DNA of 64,000 nt, from assembly GCF_014385165.1 (NCBI RefSeq), contig NZ_JACRTF010000001.1, positions 248,001 to 312,000 on the forward strand, written 5' to 3'. The position numbers and the translations under genes are program-made. The stretch comes from Jilunia laotingensis (GTDB taxonomy: Bacteria; Bacteroidota; Bacteroidia; Bacteroidales; Bacteroidaceae). The notes under the pieces are model-generated. The model saw only the letters and a list, made by a program, of their open reading frames with translations, did not search any database and was not told where the DNA came from. Below are positions 18,062-27,013 of the stretch, one piece after another. The stretch's first letter is position 1; each line of letters opens with the position of its first letter.

Positions 18062-20689
18062 TTAGGCTTTCTTCAAAGCTTCTATACTTTCCTGCAATGA
18101 TTTGATAATACTTTCCGCATCGGCCTGTTTCTTACGTTCCAGTTCGATAACGGCAGCCGGGGCATTGCTTACAAACTTCTCATTGCTCAATTTCTTGAGA
18201 ACTCCCTGCAAAAAGCCTTGTTTATGTTTCAATTCTACTTCCATACGAGCTATTTCCGCTTCTACATCGATCATATTTCCCAATGGAACGGCAAACTCCG
18301 TAGTCCCGATCATAAACGATGCCGCACCGTCTGCTTTGGTCTCCACGACGGTTATGGCGGAAAGATTACCCATCTTTCTGATCACCGGCTCCATGTTTTC
18401 TACCGGGTTCTGTCCCACTACCTGCAATTCCAATGCCTCTTTCAAAGCGATGTTCTTTTGCATACGAATGGAGCGGATATTGGTAATCACCTCTTTCGCC
18501 ATTTCAAATTGCTGAACGAATGTTTCGTCAACTTCACCCGGCTTTTGCAGAAGAGAAACCATCAAGCTTTCACCGGATTTACGTTCACGTAATTGCTGCC
18601 ACAGTTCCTCTGTTATGAAAGGCATGAACGGATGAAGCAGCGTAAGTAAACGCTCAAAAGCATTCAAGGTCATATTATAAACATAAGCATTGATCGGTTG
18701 ACCGTATCCCGGTTTCACGATCTCAAGCAACCAAGAAGAGAATTCATCCCAGAACAGTTTATAAATCACCATCAAAGCCTCACTCAGACGATACTTGCTT
18801 AACAAATCGGCTACTTCAAGGGAAGCTGCATTTAGTTTCATGTCCATCCACTTCACAGCCATACGGGCATCATCAGGAATTTCCACCTCCTCTGCCACCG
18901 TCCAACCTTTGATCAAACGGAAAGCATTCCATATCTTGTTACAGAAATTACGTCCTTGTTCGCACAAAGCATCGTCAAACAAGATATCGTTCCCGGCAGG
19001 CGCTGACAGCATCATCCCCATGCGTACTCCGTCTGCACCGTATTTTTCTATCAGCTCCAAAGGATCGGGTGAATTACCCAGAGATTTGGACATCTTGCGT
19101 CCCAGCTTATCACGGACAATACCCGTGAAGTATACATTTTTGAACGGCATCTCACCCTCATATTCATAACCTGCCATGATCATGCGTGCCACCCAGAAGA
19201 AGATGATATCCGGACCGGTCACAAGATCGCTTGTGGGGTAATAATATTTGATTTCCTCGTTACCCGGGTTATTGATGCCATCAAACAGCGAAATCGGCCA
19301 TAACCAGGAAGAGAACCAAGTATCCAGACAGTCTTCATCCTGACGAAGATCGGCCATAGTCAAAGCATCATTTCCTGTTTTCTCTTTAGCTAGCTTCAAA
19401 GCCTCTTCGTCCGTCACGGCCACTACATAACCACCTTCCGGAAGGAAGTAAGCCGGAATGCGGTGTCCCCACCACAACTGACGACTGATGCACCAGTCTT
19501 TAATGTTCTCCATCCAGTGGCGATACGTATTTTTGTATTTTGCCGGATAGAATTTTATATCATCTGCCATTACCGGTTCAAGGGCAATCTTAGCCAGATG
19601 TTCCATTTTTAGGAACCACTGCATCGACAATTTCGGTTCAATGACTACGTTCGTCCGTTCAGAATAACCCACTTTATTGGTATAAGCTTCCGTTTTCTCG
19701 AGCAGGCCGGCTGCTTCAAGATCTTTCTCGATCTGTTTACGAACATCGAAACGATCCTGACCGACATACATTCCGGCAGCTTCGCTCAAAGTTCCGTTAT
19801 CATTGAAGATGTCGATGCTCGGCAAGTTATATTTCTCGCCCAACATATAGTCGTTCACATCGTGAGCCGGAGTCACTTTCAAGCAACCCGTCCCGAATTC
19901 AATGTCCACATAATCATCTTCAATAACCGGGATGACACGTCCTACAAGCGGAACAATGACTTTTTTACCTTTCAGGTGCTGATTCTTCGGATCATTCGGA
20001 TTGATACACATAGCCGTATCACCCATAATCGTTTCCGGACGGGTGGTAGCAACGACTGCATAGCCATCCTCTCCTTCAATCTTATATCTCAGATAGTAGA
20101 GTTTACCGTGTTCCTCTTTATAGATCACCTCTTCATCGGAAAGAGCAGTCAGAGCTTTGGGATCCCAGTTGACCATGCGTACGCCCCGATAGATCAATCC
20201 TTTGTTATAAAGATCGACAAAAACCTTCAACACGCTTTCACTACGTTTCTCATCCATTGTAAAAGCCGTACGATCCCAGTCACAGGAAGCACCGAGCTTG
20301 CGCAGCTGTTTTAAGATGATTCCACCGTGTTCTTCCGTCCATGCCCAGGCATGTTTGAGGAATTCGTCACGTGACAGGTCTGTTTTCTTAATCCCTGCCG
20401 CAGCGAGTTTATTTACAACTTTCGCCTCCGTAGCGATGGATGCATGATCGGTTCCCGGCACCCAGCAGGCATTTTTGCCTTCCATACGGGCACGACGAAC
20501 AAGAATATCCTGAATGGTATTATTAAGCATGTGTCCCATGTGTAACACACCAGTGACGTTAGGCGGTGGAATGACGATGGTGTAAGGCTCACGTCCATCG
20601 GGTTTAGAACTGAATAATTTGTGATCTAACCAATACTGATACCACTTTCCCTCAACGTCGGCGGGATTGTACTTACTTGCTAATTCCAT
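18062..20689 (-). CDS. valS: Valyl-tRNA synthetase
   Basis: An 875-residue class I aminoacyl-tRNA synthetase charging tRNA-Val. The HIGH motif appears as VLHMGHM near residues 45-51 and the KMSKS loop as [11 protein letters not shown] near 535. The editing domain lies between ([30 protein letters not shown]). A C-terminal coiled-coil arm ([25 protein letters not shown]) is typical of ValRS. Length is normal. A minus-strand element TACTTTTG at 20741-20734 lies 45 bp upstream. It appears monocistronic with a terminator downstream. Confidence 0.99.
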   Translation of the reverse strand: MELASKYNPADVEGKWYQYWLDHKLFSSKPDGREPYTIVIPPPNVTGVLHMGHMLNNTIQDILVRRARMEGKNACWVPGTDHASIATEAKVVNKLAAAGIKKTDLSRDEFLKHAWAWTEEHGGIILKQLRKLGASCDWDRTAFTMDEKRSESVLKVFVDLYNKGLIYRGVRMVNWDPKALTALSDEEVIYKEEHGKLYYLRYKIEGEDGYAVVATTRPETIMGDTAMCINPNDPKNQHLKGKKVIVPLVGRVIPVIEDDYVDIEFGTGCLKVTPAHDVNDYMLGEKYNLPSIDIFNDNGTLSEAAGMYVGQDRFDVRKQIEKDLEAAGLLEKTEAYTNKVGYSERTNVVIEPKLSMQWFLKMEHLAKIALEPVMADDIKFYPAKYKNTYRHWMENIKDWCISRQLWWGHRIPAYFLPEGGYVVAVTDEEALKLAKEKTGNDALTMADLRQDEDCLDTWFSSWLWPISLFDGINNPGNEEIKYYYPTSDLVTGPDIIFFWVARMIMAGYEYEGEMPFKNVYFTGIVRDKLGRKMSKSLGNSPDPLELIEKYGADGVRMGMMLSAPAGNDILFDDALCEQGRNFCNKIWNAFRLIKGWTVAEEVEIPDDARMAVKWMDMKLNAASLEVADLLSKYRLSEALMVIYKLFWDEFSSWLLEIVKPGYGQPINAYVYNMTLNAFERLLTLLHPFMPFITEELWQQLRERKSGESLMVSLLQKPGEVDETFVQQFEMAKEVITNIRSIRMQKNIALKEALELQVVGQNPVENMEPVIRKMGNLSAITVVETKADGAASFMIGTTEFAVPLGNMIDVEAEIARMEVELKHKQGFLQGVLKKLSNEKFVSNAPAAVIELERKKQADAESIIKSLQESIEALKKA

Positions 20690-20733
20690 GTTATACTTAT
20701 CTATATATTTAATTTATTGCGAAATAATGGGTG

Positions 20734-20741
20734 CAAAAGTA
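20734..20741 (-). promoter_or_regulatory. -7 element for valS
   Basis: TACTTTTG on the minus strand matches TAnnTTTG, 45 bp before the valS start. The -33 element is not evident. Confidence 0.45.
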
Positions 20742-20785
20742 ATAAATAAAACGCTTTAAATGATACTTGCAATAAAAGAAATCGA

Positions 20786-20793
20786 TACCTTTG
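20786..20793 (+). promoter_or_regulatory. -7 element for the DUF3810 gene
   Basis: TACCTTTG matches TAnnTTTG. A transcript from here would carry the 13-bp repeats of 20850-20906 in its leader. The -33 element is poor. Confidence 0.45.
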
Positions 20794-20849
20794 CCGGATT
20801 ATTTCCTAAAAGTATACTAACCTTTAAGGCGAAATAAACGAAATAACCT

Positions 20850-20906
20850 ATAACAATATATGTAATGACCCATAACAATATATGAGACGAGGCATAACAA
20901 TATATG
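20850..20906 (+). repeat. Three 13-bp direct repeats at exact 22-bp period over the DUF3810 start
   Basis: ATAACAATATATG occurs at 20850-20862, 20872-20884 and 20894-20906. The 9 bp between copies differ. The ATG ending copy 2 is the proposed DUF3810 start; copy 3 is read within the coding frame as ITIYG. A 22-bp spacing is about two helical turns. Confidence 0.85.
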
Positions 20907-21964
20907 GTAAAAAGATTACAATACGTTCCATCATTTTAGGTATCTTGCTGTTGTTGGTCTTATTGACCCAGATGATCCCTTCCTTGGGAGAGTTCTATGC
21001 GCGGTCGATATATCCGCTCATATCTCTATGTTTATCCTCATTCTCGCGCCTGTTTCCCTTTGCCATAGGTGATTTGTTTATTTTCTTAAGTATTCTCGGT
21101 GTAATATTCTACCCGGTTTACGGACGGATCAAGAAACAACCGTGGAAGAAAATCCTGCTACGCGACGGTGAATTTCTATTGTGGGTATACGTCTGGTTCT
21201 ACCTGGCATGGGGACTCAACTATTCCCAACAGAACTTCTATGAACGTACTGGGATTCCTTACACAGCCTATACCCCGGAGCATTTTAAGTCATTTACCGA
21301 AAATTACATAGACCGGTTGAATGAATCGTACACCGATATAAAAGAAATAAATAAAGAACTTGTCCGTGAGGTTGCAGTAGAGGGCTACAAACAGATCAGC
21401 GACACGTTAGGTGTTCACCGCCCACCCTATGACAACCTGAGGGTAAAAACAATGTTGTTCACTCCATTTATCTCTATGGTAGGGGTATCGGGCAGCATGG
21501 GGCCTTTCTTCTGCGAATTTACATTGAACGGTGACCTGTTACCTTTGAACTACCCTGCAACATATACGCACGAGATGGCTCATCTACTGGGCATTACCAG
21601 TGAAGCAGAAGCAAACTTTTATGCTTATCTGATTTGTACACGTGCTAAAGACCCGTCCGTTCGTTTCAGCGGCTACTTCTCCTTACTGAACCATGTACTC
21701 GGAAATGCCCGGAGGTTGATGAGCGAACAGGAATACGAAGAACTGTACAACCGGATTCGACCGGAAATCATTGAAACAGCCCGTGCCAATCAGGAATACT
21801 GGATGTCCAAATACAACCCCTTGGTGGGCGAAATACAGAATTGGATTTATGATCTTTACCTAAAAGGTAATAAGATAGAAAGTGGCAGAAAAAATTATTC
21901 GGAAGTAATCGGACTATTGATTTCTTATGAACAATGGGACAACCTTCACAGGAGCCAACCTTGA
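20882..21964 (+). CDS. DUF3810 membrane protein with HExxH-type motif
   Basis: A 360-residue protein. Three hydrophobic segments occupy about residues 12-110 (IILGILLLLVLLTQM, FAIGDLFIFLSILGVIFY, FLLWVYVWFYLAWGL). The rest resembles a zinc metalloprotease: THEMAHLLG at about 233-241 is an HExxH motif, followed by EAEANFYAYL as a likely third-ligand region. The substrate is unknown. The start is the ATG ending the second of three 13-bp repeats, and the codons after it cover the third. mazG follows by 57 bp. Confidence 0.85.
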   Translation: MRRGITIYGKKITIRSIILGILLLLVLLTQMIPSLGEFYARSIYPLISLCLSSFSRLFPFAIGDLFIFLSILGVIFYPVYGRIKKQPWKKILLRDGEFLLWVYVWFYLAWGLNYSQQNFYERTGIPYTAYTPEHFKSFTENYIDRLNESYTDIKEINKELVREVAVEGYKQISDTLGVHRPPYDNLRVKTMLFTPFISMVGVSGSMGPFFCEFTLNGDLLPLNYPATYTHEMAHLLGITSEAEANFYAYLICTRAKDPSVRFSGYFSLLNHVLGNARRLMSEQEYEELYNRIRPEIIETARANQEYWMSKYNPLVGEIQNWIYDLYLKGNKIESGRKNYSEVIGLLISYEQWDNLHRSQP

Positions 21965-22021
21965 AGCCTCCCCTTCTGTCCCTCGGCAATTTATAAAACA
22001 ATCATTCAAAAATAGATAATT

Positions 22022-22807
22022 ATGCATTCAAGACAAGAACAAATGGAAGCTTTCGGACGCTTCCTGGACATACTTGACGAATTGCGGGTGAAATGCCCGT
22101 GGGATCGCAAACAAACCAATGAAAGTTTGCGCCCCAACACCATCGAAGAGACATACGAACTCTGTGACGCGCTGATGCGCGAAGATAAGAAAGATATCTG
22201 CAAGGAGCTGGGAGATGTACTCTTACACGTAGGCTTTTATGCCAAAATAGGATCGGAAACCGGTGATTTTGATATAAAGGATGTTTGTGACAAGCTTTGC
22301 GAGAAACTCATTTTCCGTCATCCTCATGTCTTCGGAGAAGTAAAAGCAGAAACTGCAGGACAAGTTTCAGAAAACTGGGAACAGTTGAAGTTGAAAGAAA
22401 AAGATGGCAATAAAAGTGTATTGAGCGGTGTCCCGTCGGCTCTCCCTTCTCTCATCAAGGCCTACCGAATACAAGACAAGGCACGTAACGTGGGTTTCGA
22501 CTGGGAAGAAAAAGAACAGGTTTGGGAAAAAGTCAAAGAAGAAATAGCCGAATTTCAAGCAGAAGTTGCCAATATGGATAAGGAAAAAGCAGAGGCAGAA
22601 TTCGGAGATGTGATGTTCAGCCTCATCAATGCGGCACGCCTGTATAAGATCAATCCTGATAACGCACTGGAACTTACCAACCAAAAATTCATCCGTCGCT
22701 TTAATTATCTGGAGGAACATACCATTAAAGAAGGGAAAGACCTGAAAGAGATGCCACTCGAAGAAATGGACAAAATCTGGAATGAAGCCAAACGTCTCGG
22801 ATTATAG
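22022..22807 (+). CDS. mazG: Nucleoside triphosphate pyrophosphohydrolase MazG
   Basis: A 261-residue MazG that hydrolyses NTPs or dNTPs to the monophosphate and pyrophosphate, as house-cleaning or in (p)ppGpp-related control. It has two MazG domains. The first has CPWDRKQTNESLRPNTIEETYE and ELGDVLLHVGF; the second has EEIAEFQAE and EFGDVMFSLIN. These supply the EExxE and ExxD metal-binding motifs. Length agrees with E. coli MazG (263). It follows the DUF3810 gene closely. Confidence 0.97.
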   Translation: MHSRQEQMEAFGRFLDILDELRVKCPWDRKQTNESLRPNTIEETYELCDALMREDKKDICKELGDVLLHVGFYAKIGSETGDFDIKDVCDKLCEKLIFRHPHVFGEVKAETAGQVSENWEQLKLKEKDGNKSVLSGVPSALPSLIKAYRIQDKARNVGFDWEEKEQVWEKVKEEIAEFQAEVANMDKEKAEAEFGDVMFSLINAARLYKINPDNALELTNQKFIRRFNYLEEHTIKEGKDLKEMPLEEMDKIWNEAKRLGL

Positions 22808-23126
22808 ACCGCTACATTCATATTCCTTCACCCTGAAATCCTCGCAAACTGGAGATTGAAAGGAAAAAGGGTGGAGGACGCTATCAAGTGTAAACTTATA
22901 TTTATTATCACAGCACTCACTTTCATACCGTAACATCGAAAAGGTATAGAGTTAACCGATTGATAATAAAGCATTAAAGCAAGGAGCTTCGACCTCGGTG
23001 ATGAACGACCTCTTCATCGGTGAGGAAGGCCTCCTTCATCGGTGATCAACGGCCCGTTCCTCGGTGAGGAACGATGCCTTCAGTCCCGACAATTATTGAT
23101 GTAAAATATTATCACTTATTCTCCGC
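22808..23126. other. Intergenic region between convergent genes
   Basis: A 319-bp stretch between the mazG stop and the stop of the minus-strand periplasmic protein gene. Its only clear structure is the 22-bp tandem repeat at 22990-23072. No terminator with a T-run was seen. Confidence 0.6.
22990..23072. repeat. Four 22-bp imperfect tandem units with hairpin cores
   Basis: CGGTGA recurs at 22996, 23018, 23040 and 23062, an exact 22-bp period. Each unit is roughly palindromic around GGT. The last, GTTCCTCGGTGAGGAAC (23056-23072), is a perfect 7-bp stem with a 3-nt loop. The others are imperfect versions such as CTTCATCGGTGAGGAAG. It is G+C-rich compared with its surroundings. Confidence 0.85.
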
Positions 23127-23594
23127 TTATTTCTTGTCTCTATGCCCGCCTCCATCTTTCCGGTTAATACCTTTCAGGAGTTCGCGATGGAAACGCATTT
23201 CGGCTCTTTGTATCTTATAAAGCTTTTTGCAGGAAAGTATTTTCTTGAATTTGTCGAAATAAGACTTTTCCAATTTATCTGAAGCAATACGGGTATCATA
23301 CACCTGGGTCAGAATTTCATCATATTGAGTTTCAGTCGTATTTTCATCTTTTCCTTGACGAATCAAATTCCAAGCCTTATCATTCAACTCTTTTTTCTTA
23401 TCTTGCAGTTCAAAATATAGTGGGAAAAACTTTGCAGCCTCTTCTTTCGTCAAATTAGCCTGCTCGGTAATGAATGCCTTTTGTTTGGCACGAAACGCCT
23501 CTTGCGACATACGTTGCTGGTTACATCCATCCATCGCCCGCATCAGTGGAGTAAAGCCACAAATAATAATCAGCAGAATAATCAGTTTTTTCAT
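23127..23594 (-). CDS. Small periplasmic helical protein (Spy/CpxP-like) in sigma-factor operon
   Basis: A 155-residue protein with a signal peptide (residues 1-20, KKLIILLIIICGFTPLMRA). The helical, charged mature part contains LTKEEAAKFFPLYFELQDKKKELNDKAW and RAEMRFHRELL, which recalls the LTxxQ helices of Spy/CpxP-type stress proteins. Homology by eye is weak. It is third in an operon after an ECF sigma factor and an anti-sigma-like membrane protein. It could sense or buffer envelope damage. The name is only by analogy. Confidence 0.7.
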   Translation of the reverse strand: MKKLIILLIIICGFTPLMRAMDGCNQQRMSQEAFRAKQKAFITEQANLTKEEAAKFFPLYFELQDKKKELNDKAWNLIRQGKDENTTETQYDEILTQVYDTRIASDKLEKSYFDKFKKILSCKKLYKIQRAEMRFHRELLKGINRKDGGGHRDKK

Positions 23595-23619
23595 TTCTAT
23601 ACAATCTGTTTAATTTATT

Positions 23620-23997
23620 TCATTCCACACTGGCATCAGTGAGATATACATACAAAGAATAATCATCCATCATCGAGCCATCGAGTGCGGCATTAATATA
23701 TTCGTCAGAATCGATATCCGCCTCCATGATCTCGGTCGCAGCAATCTCGGGTGACGCAGGTTTATGGTTCGATGAAGCAACACGGATAATCAGGGCCGCA
23801 CCAATAAACATAGCAGCCATGTAAACAAATGGTTTCATTTTTTGCCATTTGCTGGGTTCTCTTACGATAAAGTCGGTATGCTCTTTCTCGGGAAGTTTAT
23901 TCATAACTTCCGAAGTGAGATTCTCAAAGTATCCCTCGGGCACTTTAAAAGAGTTCCCTTTGCCTACTTTCCGCAATATTTTATCTTCCTCTTTCAT
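23620..23997 (-). CDS. Anti-sigma-factor-like membrane protein
   Basis: A 125-residue protein with a cytoplasmic N-terminus (about 1-52, FKVPEGYFENLTSEVMNKLPEKE), one membrane helix near 53-72 (PFVYMAAMFIGAALIIRVA) and a short acidic periplasmic tail. The VPEGYFENL opening is common in small proteins encoded after ECF sigma factors in Bacteroides. It starts 48 bp after the sigma gene stop. A role as anti-sigma factor is inferred from topology and position; there is no zinc-binding HxxxCxxC motif. Confidence 0.7.
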   Translation of the reverse strand: MKEEDKILRKVGKGNSFKVPEGYFENLTSEVMNKLPEKEHTDFIVREPSKWQKMKPFVYMAAMFIGAALIIRVASSNHKPASPEIAATEIMEADIDSDEYINAALDGSMMDDYSLYVYLTDASVE

Positions 23998-24045
23998 AAT
24001 CTTCTTCTCCTCTCTTTTCCTTAGACATTGACTTGTTTAAAAGGT

Positions 24046-24597
24046 TTAATCTATCTCTTCCAAAAACTTCTCTATCTTTTTTACAGCATGGTGATAAGAA
24101 GCTTTCAAAGCTCCGACGGAGGTTCCGAATATCTCCGACATCTCTTCGTATTTCATTTCTTGAAAGTATTTCAGATTAAACACCATCCGCTGCTTCTCAG
24201 GCAATGCCAACAGAGCTTTCTGCAACAACAATTGTGCATCGTCACCCGAAAAATACGGATCACTCTCCAACTTCTGGACAAGCACAGCTTCGGGATCATC
24301 AATGGAAACGGTATTCGCGGCCCGTTGCTTGTTCAGAAATGTGATGCACTCATTCAGCGCAATGCGATAGAGCCAGGTAGAAAGCTTTGCCTCCGCCCGG
24401 AAGTAGTCGATATTCATCCATGCCTTGACAAACGCATTTTGGAGAAGATCGTTCGCATCGTCATGTGAAAGTACCATCCGACGGATCTGCCAGTACAATT
24501 GTTCGCTGTATTGCGCCACAATCATCTCAAATCCTTTTCGCTGCGTACTCTCATCCTGAAGGAGCTTCAATACCTCTTGTTCATTATAAGGGTTCAT
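24046..24597 (-). CDS. ECF-type RNA polymerase sigma factor
   Basis: A 183-residue sigma-70 family, extracytoplasmic-function sigma factor. Region 2 spans about 22-90 (YSEQLYWQIRRMVLSHDDANDLLQNAFVKAWMNIDYFR, STWLYRIALNECITFL). Region 4 spans about 127-178 (LLALPEKQRMVFNLKYFQEMKYEEMSEIFGTSVGALKASYHHAVKKI). It heads a three-gene minus-strand operon with a single-span membrane protein and a periplasmic helical protein. This fits an envelope-signal circuit. Confidence 0.95.
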   Translation of the reverse strand: MNPYNEQEVLKLLQDESTQRKGFEMIVAQYSEQLYWQIRRMVLSHDDANDLLQNAFVKAWMNIDYFRAEAKLSTWLYRIALNECITFLNKQRAANTVSIDDPEAVLVQKLESDPYFSGDDAQLLLQKALLALPEKQRMVFNLKYFQEMKYEEMSEIFGTSVGALKASYHHAVKKIEKFLEEID

Positions 24598-24689
24598 ATA
24601 AAAATTAGTATTCAGTGTGTTATGTTTTTGAAAGTCGGATTCATCATACAGTTATCAAGAAGAGAAGAATAAGACATAGGCTCCGTTAT

Positions 24690-25001
24690 CTATTTTATTA
24701 CCACTTTCCTCACTAAATCTCCAATTTTAAAAATATAGTAGCCTTTCGGCAGATTCAGTGTCACGGTTTTATCAGATGAATCGACACGTACAGAAGTCAC
24801 CTTTACGCCCAGGATATCATACACTTCCATAACCGAACCGAAAGGTGCATTTTGAATACGGACAGAAGTACCGGACACAGTGATAGTAAGGGAAGACCGT
24901 CCATCATGAACAGTTTCCGTTTTCCCCTTTTCTTGCGCCAATAGCGTGTTAGAAGCCAAAAGAGTCAAAGCAAAGAAAAAGTAAAAAAACAATCTTTTCA
25001 T
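24690..25001 (-). CDS. Stand-alone secretion-tail-like (Por/T9SS type A CTD-like) small exported protein
   Basis: A 103-residue protein with a signal peptide (residues 1-22, ending LLAQ). The mature part of about 80 residues reads like the C-terminal sorting domain of type IX secretion cargo: VRIQNAPFGSVMEVYDILGVKV, then LPKGYYIFKIGDLVRKVVIK. It lacks any cargo domain. Gut Bacteroides generally have no complete type IX system, so it may be a relic domain reused as a small periplasmic beta-sandwich. Similarity is by eye only. Confidence 0.65.
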   Translation of the reverse strand: MKRLFFYFFFALTLLASNTLLAQEKGKTETVHDGRSSLTITVSGTSVRIQNAPFGSVMEVYDILGVKVTSVRVDSSDKTVTLNLPKGYYIFKIGDLVRKVVIK

Positions 25002-25083
25002 CTGATACGTATCCGATTCCTTATTATTCTGTACAAATATATGTTATTCCTACCTATAAAACAAACTTTATGCCTGAAAGTTG

Positions 25084-25998
25084 CTACAGTGTAATACACA
25101 GATTCTCTTTAGCGAGAACGGTTTGCGGAAAAACGGAAGCAGCTTCTTTCAGCAGAACTTGTTCTTCTTCGTAACGGGCGGAAAAATGCCCGATAACCAA
25201 TCGCTTCACTTGTGCATCCAAAGCCAACTGGGCTGCCTGTGCCGCTGTCGTGTGAAAGGTAGCTTTGGCGCGCGCCTTCTCGGATTGAGCAAAGGTAGCT
25301 TCATGAAACAACAGATCTACTCCGCGAATCTGTTCGGCTATCTTCTTCAGATAAATCGTGTCGGAACAATAAGCATATTTCCGGGGAGGATCCGAAGGAC
25401 GGGTAAGACGGGAGTTGGGGATGACATCTCCCTCCGGAGTTACAAAATCTTCACCGTTCTTGATCCGGTTCAATTCATAGACCGGAACTTGATAAAAGTC
25501 GATCATTTCCCTTATGATGTGATTCGGGCACTGCTTCTCCTCAAACAAAAAACCACAACAGGGGATCCGGTGTCGCAAAGGAATGGTAGTAACCGTCATC
25601 GAACGGTCTTCGTAGACGACAACAGGCTGCTGCGTCTCAAACTCGTGAAAAGTGACTTTATAACTCATGTTTTTACAAAAGAAATCGAGCATCGGTGCAA
25701 ACAGTTCCTCCATCCCCTTAGGGGAATGAATATGCAACTCCGCTGTCCTGCCCAACAGTCCAAACGTAGAAATCAATCCCAACAAGCCAAAACAATGGTC
25801 CCCATGCAAATGGGATATAAAGACATGATTCAGCCGAGAGAACTTCAAGCGGGACTTACGCAGTTGCATCTGAGCCCCTTCACCGCAATCGATCATAAAA
25901 AGCTTTTCACGCAAATTGACCACTTGTGAAGTGGCAAAATGGCGAGTAGTCGGAAGTGCAGAACCACACCCCAATATATGTAATTCGAATTTCTCCAT
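25084..25998 (-). CDS. rnz: Ribonuclease Z
   Basis: A 304-residue metallo-beta-lactamase-fold endonuclease that trims tRNA 3' ends. The zinc motif HxHxDH is SHLHGDH, residues 63-68. Other ligand regions include KYAYCSDT, FHEAT and VIGHFSARY. A GTG at 26007 would add three residues, but it lies inside the minus-strand -7 element TATCTTTG (26014-26007). I therefore choose the ATG at 25998. That puts the start codon at or within a few bases of the transcription start, so the mRNA may be nearly leaderless. Confidence 0.95.
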   Translation of the reverse strand: MEKFELHILGCGSALPTTRHFATSQVVNLREKLFMIDCGEGAQMQLRKSRLKFSRLNHVFISHLHGDHCFGLLGLISTFGLLGRTAELHIHSPKGMEELFAPMLDFFCKNMSYKVTFHEFETQQPVVVYEDRSMTVTTIPLRHRIPCCGFLFEEKQCPNHIIREMIDFYQVPVYELNRIKNGEDFVTPEGDVIPNSRLTRPSDPPRKYAYCSDTIYLKKIAEQIRGVDLLFHEATFAQSEKARAKATFHTTAAQAAQLALDAQVKRLVIGHFSARYEEEQVLLKEAASVFPQTVLAKENLCITL

Positions 25999-26006
25999 AA
26001 TGGACA

Positions 26007-26014
26007 CAAAGATA
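26007..26014 (-). promoter_or_regulatory. -7 element of rnz
   Basis: TATCTTTG on the minus strand, 8 bp before the rnz ATG. No TTTG at the -33 distance was found. If used, it implies almost no 5' UTR. Confidence 0.5.
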
Positions 26015-26062
26015 CGGAAGTTTTTCCCTTCTATCAGCCTATGATGAAGAAAAAGAAGAGAC

Positions 26063-26755
26063 TCATAAATAAGTAGAAATTCCTATTTGCATGAATAGCA
26101 TAAATAGGTTCATTCGTTTTCTCGGCTGCAATGCCAAATCATCAATTACTGAGTCCGACTTGGGGCGAATTGGTGAAAAGAGGCAACCGACTTCCAATTT
26201 CGCACCCCAGCGCTTTGCAAAAGCATATTCGCATCCCAAATTAGCATTTATCCCTATGCCATTGTAATCCGCTTTATAAGTACGGTTTTCAAGAAGTTTA
26301 CTATTACTTTGATAATGTAGATAGCCGACTCCAAAGTCTATCAATCCGAAAACATTCGGGAAAGCGGTTCTTTTCTTTAGATATGACACTTGAGGAGCTA
26401 CATATACAATCTGCTTTTTTTCCCTGAAAGCAGTAACTCCCGGTATCCGGTTCCTCTGATTATCGTTATAGCCGAATGCATACATACCATAAGCAATAGA
26501 AGATTTCAACAAACATTGTGTCCATCGGAGGGTATAAGTTATACCGCTATTATCGCTATTGTCAACTTCATCCCAAACAGACTCCCCTTGTTGGGTTGTA
26601 CTCACCCCATACCCTATATTTGCATGAAGAATCGTCAACTTGGACTTCTCATCAGCATTAAGCAATGAGATTTGCGCCCGAAGGGATACACAAGAAAACA
26701 TTAGTCCGAACAGTACTAATATCTTAAACACAGTCTCCAATCTTCCAAGTTCCAT
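26063..26755 (-). CDS. Outer-membrane beta-barrel-like hypothetical protein
   Basis: A 230-residue exported protein. A signal peptide occupies about residues 8-28 (TVFKILVLFGLMFSCVSLRAQ). Alternating hydrophobic strands follow, typical of a small barrel: LHANIGYGVST, ITYTLRWTQCLLKSSIAYGMYAFGY, GLIDFGVGYLHY, IGINANLGCEYAFAKRWGAKLEVG, and a C-terminal aromatic/hydrophobic strand LFMLFMQIGISTYL. No specific family is recognised. It is separated from rnz by 64 bp and from rpsA by about 260 bp. Confidence 0.65.
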   Translation of the reverse strand: MELGRLETVFKILVLFGLMFSCVSLRAQISLLNADEKSKLTILHANIGYGVSTTQQGESVWDEVDNSDNSGITYTLRWTQCLLKSSIAYGMYAFGYNDNQRNRIPGVTAFREKKQIVYVAPQVSYLKKRTAFPNVFGLIDFGVGYLHYQSNSKLLENRTYKADYNGIGINANLGCEYAFAKRWGAKLEVGCLFSPIRPKSDSVIDDLALQPRKRMNLFMLFMQIGISTYL

Positions 26756-26950
26756 AAGGCATAACTATTTACAGTGATTAATATAAATGTTTTTCATATA
26801 CTTTTGAAGCGACCGCGAAATATTGGCAATATTACCATTAACCATTAAAACAAGCAAAATAAAACAAGAGATCTCACTCGCATTTATCATTAATTAATGT
26901 TTGACATGATAATGAACGTACAAAAAGCAACGTATTGGCAAAAGCCTATA

Positions 26951-26989
26951 AAAAAAGAGATTATCTCCTTTTACGAGATAACCTCTTTT
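26951..26989 (-). terminator. Intrinsic terminator after rpsA
   Basis: A 16-bp stem with one mismatch: AAAAAGAGATTATCTC (26951-26966) against GAGATAACCTCTTTTT (26974-26989), with a 7-nt loop. It lies about 25 bp after the rpsA stop. The A/T tails make it active on either strand. Confidence 0.85.
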
Positions 26990-27013
26990 TATATTCGTTA
27001 TTTCTTATCGAAA

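Noticed and set aside
22990..23072. CRISPR array
   Set aside because: Units are 22 bp end to end with no spacers, are imperfect, and no cas genes are present.
25081..25929. Long open frame of 282 codons on the plus strand
   Set aside because: It is the mirror of rnz, whose zinc motif is intact; the translation is arginine/glutamine-rich and meaningless.
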